DNA of 50,939 bases from an uncultured Caryophanales bacterium (GTDB lineage Bacteria; Bacillota_I; Bacilli_A; RF39; UBA660). The stretch lies in the NCBI GenBank assembly GCA_946623125.1, contig CAMOQR010000006.1, forward strand, positions 1-50,939, given 5' to 3'. Made by a program: the position numbers and the translations under genes. The notes under the pieces are model-generated. The model worked only from the letters and a program-made list of their open reading frames with translations. It was not told the origin of the DNA and did not search any database. This document shows, one piece after another, positions 50,780 to 50,939 of this stretch. Positions within the stretch are counted from its first letter, which is position 1; every line of letters begins with the position of its first letter.

Positions 50780-50939
50780 ATGAAAAAAAATAAAATATTA
50801 TTAGTTGCATTATTATTAGTAACAGGATTATTTGCTACAGCATGTGATAACAAAGAAAAGAATGATAATGAGAGTTATGATTATTTAGTACTTGTTAATA
50901 AGTATTCACAATTACCAGATGATTGGGAAAAGAATGTTG
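50780..50939 (+). CDS. Lipoprotein, VanY-like (M15B) carboxypeptidase, partial
   Basis: The first 53 codons of a gene that runs out of the window. It has a lipoprotein signal (MKKNKILLVALLLVTGLFATAC, with lipobox ATAC at C22) and then an acidic spacer. The stretch YLVLVNKYSQLPDDWEKN is the typical start of D-Ala-D-Ala carboxypeptidases of the VanY type. These trim peptidoglycan peptides outside the membrane. A strong AGGAGG site precedes the ATG. The catalytic motifs are beyond the window end. Confidence 0.7.
   Translation, partial: MKKNKILLVALLLVTGLFATACDNKEKNDNESYDYLVLVNKYSQLPDDWEKNV

Noticed and set aside
1-50939. CRISPR arrays, tRNA or rRNA genes, insertion sequences
   Set aside because: I saw no regularly spaced repeats, no cloverleaf or rRNA-like sequences, and no transposase frames in the window.

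Overview
The window is chromosomal DNA from a low-GC, AT-rich member of the Bacillota. It looks most like one of the uncultured gut Bacilli with small genomes, but the lineage is my inference. The gene order infA-rpmJ-rpsM-rpsK-rpoA-rplQ, followed after an interval by truA-rplM-rpsI, is the classic Firmicutes layout. Standard genetic code is indicated: Trp is TGG throughout, and TGA is a real stop, for example in an ATGA stop/start overlap at 20945-20948. Promoters are mostly TTGNNN-N16/18-TATAAT. Terminators are short hairpins with T-runs, and several have the gene's own stop codon in the loop.

Region 1 (1-6640) holds translation and transcription genes. The slot that normally carries ecfA1-ecfA2-ecfT holds two ABC-ATPase-like genes that have lost catalytic motifs, and there is no ecfT. 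rplM has its own promoter and a pseudoknotted L13-type leader.

Region 2 (6687-14233) has a holin-like gene with an M23 peptidase, a ZIP metal transporter, and a type VII secretion (T7SSb) operon: EssC, a YukD ubiquitin-like protein, an acidic protein with a WXG-like N-terminus, and a 68-aa helical protein.

Region 3 (14218-20096) has a zinc-dependent phospholipase C-like protein and a SpoIID-like protein without its catalytic Glu, both on the minus strand. On the plus strand follow an Abi/HEPN protein overlapping an HtrA protease, CorA, and a DUF1287-type protein.

Region 4 (20122-25936) has a 45-codon small gene with its own promoter and terminator. It is followed by a tight operon: HAD nucleotidase, HIT-like protein, radical SAM enzyme, AsnRS and an S51 peptidase. 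A LysM amidase comes next.

Region 5 (25966-31603) is a minus-strand run: thioredoxin-like membrane protein, PflA-like radical SAM, a tail-anchored protein, an AarF/UbiB kinase and two small membrane proteins. A divergent aquaporin lies beside it.

Region 6 (31649-36851) is the most distinctive part. It has a TasA/camelysin-like secreted protein, a strong intergenic hairpin, a SipW-type signal peptidase fused to a polytopic membrane domain, a DUF5305-like anchored protein, and a second TasA-like exported protein of 765 aa carrying a C-terminal Hint (self-splicing/autocleaving) domain. I read this as a matrix or surface-fibre export and processing system.

Region 7 (36850-50939) has a zincin, a zinc-ribbon membrane protein next to an ESX/WXG100-like substrate, and cell-wall genes (deacetylase, LCP). 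It also has a Sel1 protein, mutY with a probably leaderless promoter, mgtA and guaD. A DUF5684 gene lies behind two tandem Spo0A-like boxes. Further on are a GNAT gene remnant and the start of a VanY-like lipoprotein.
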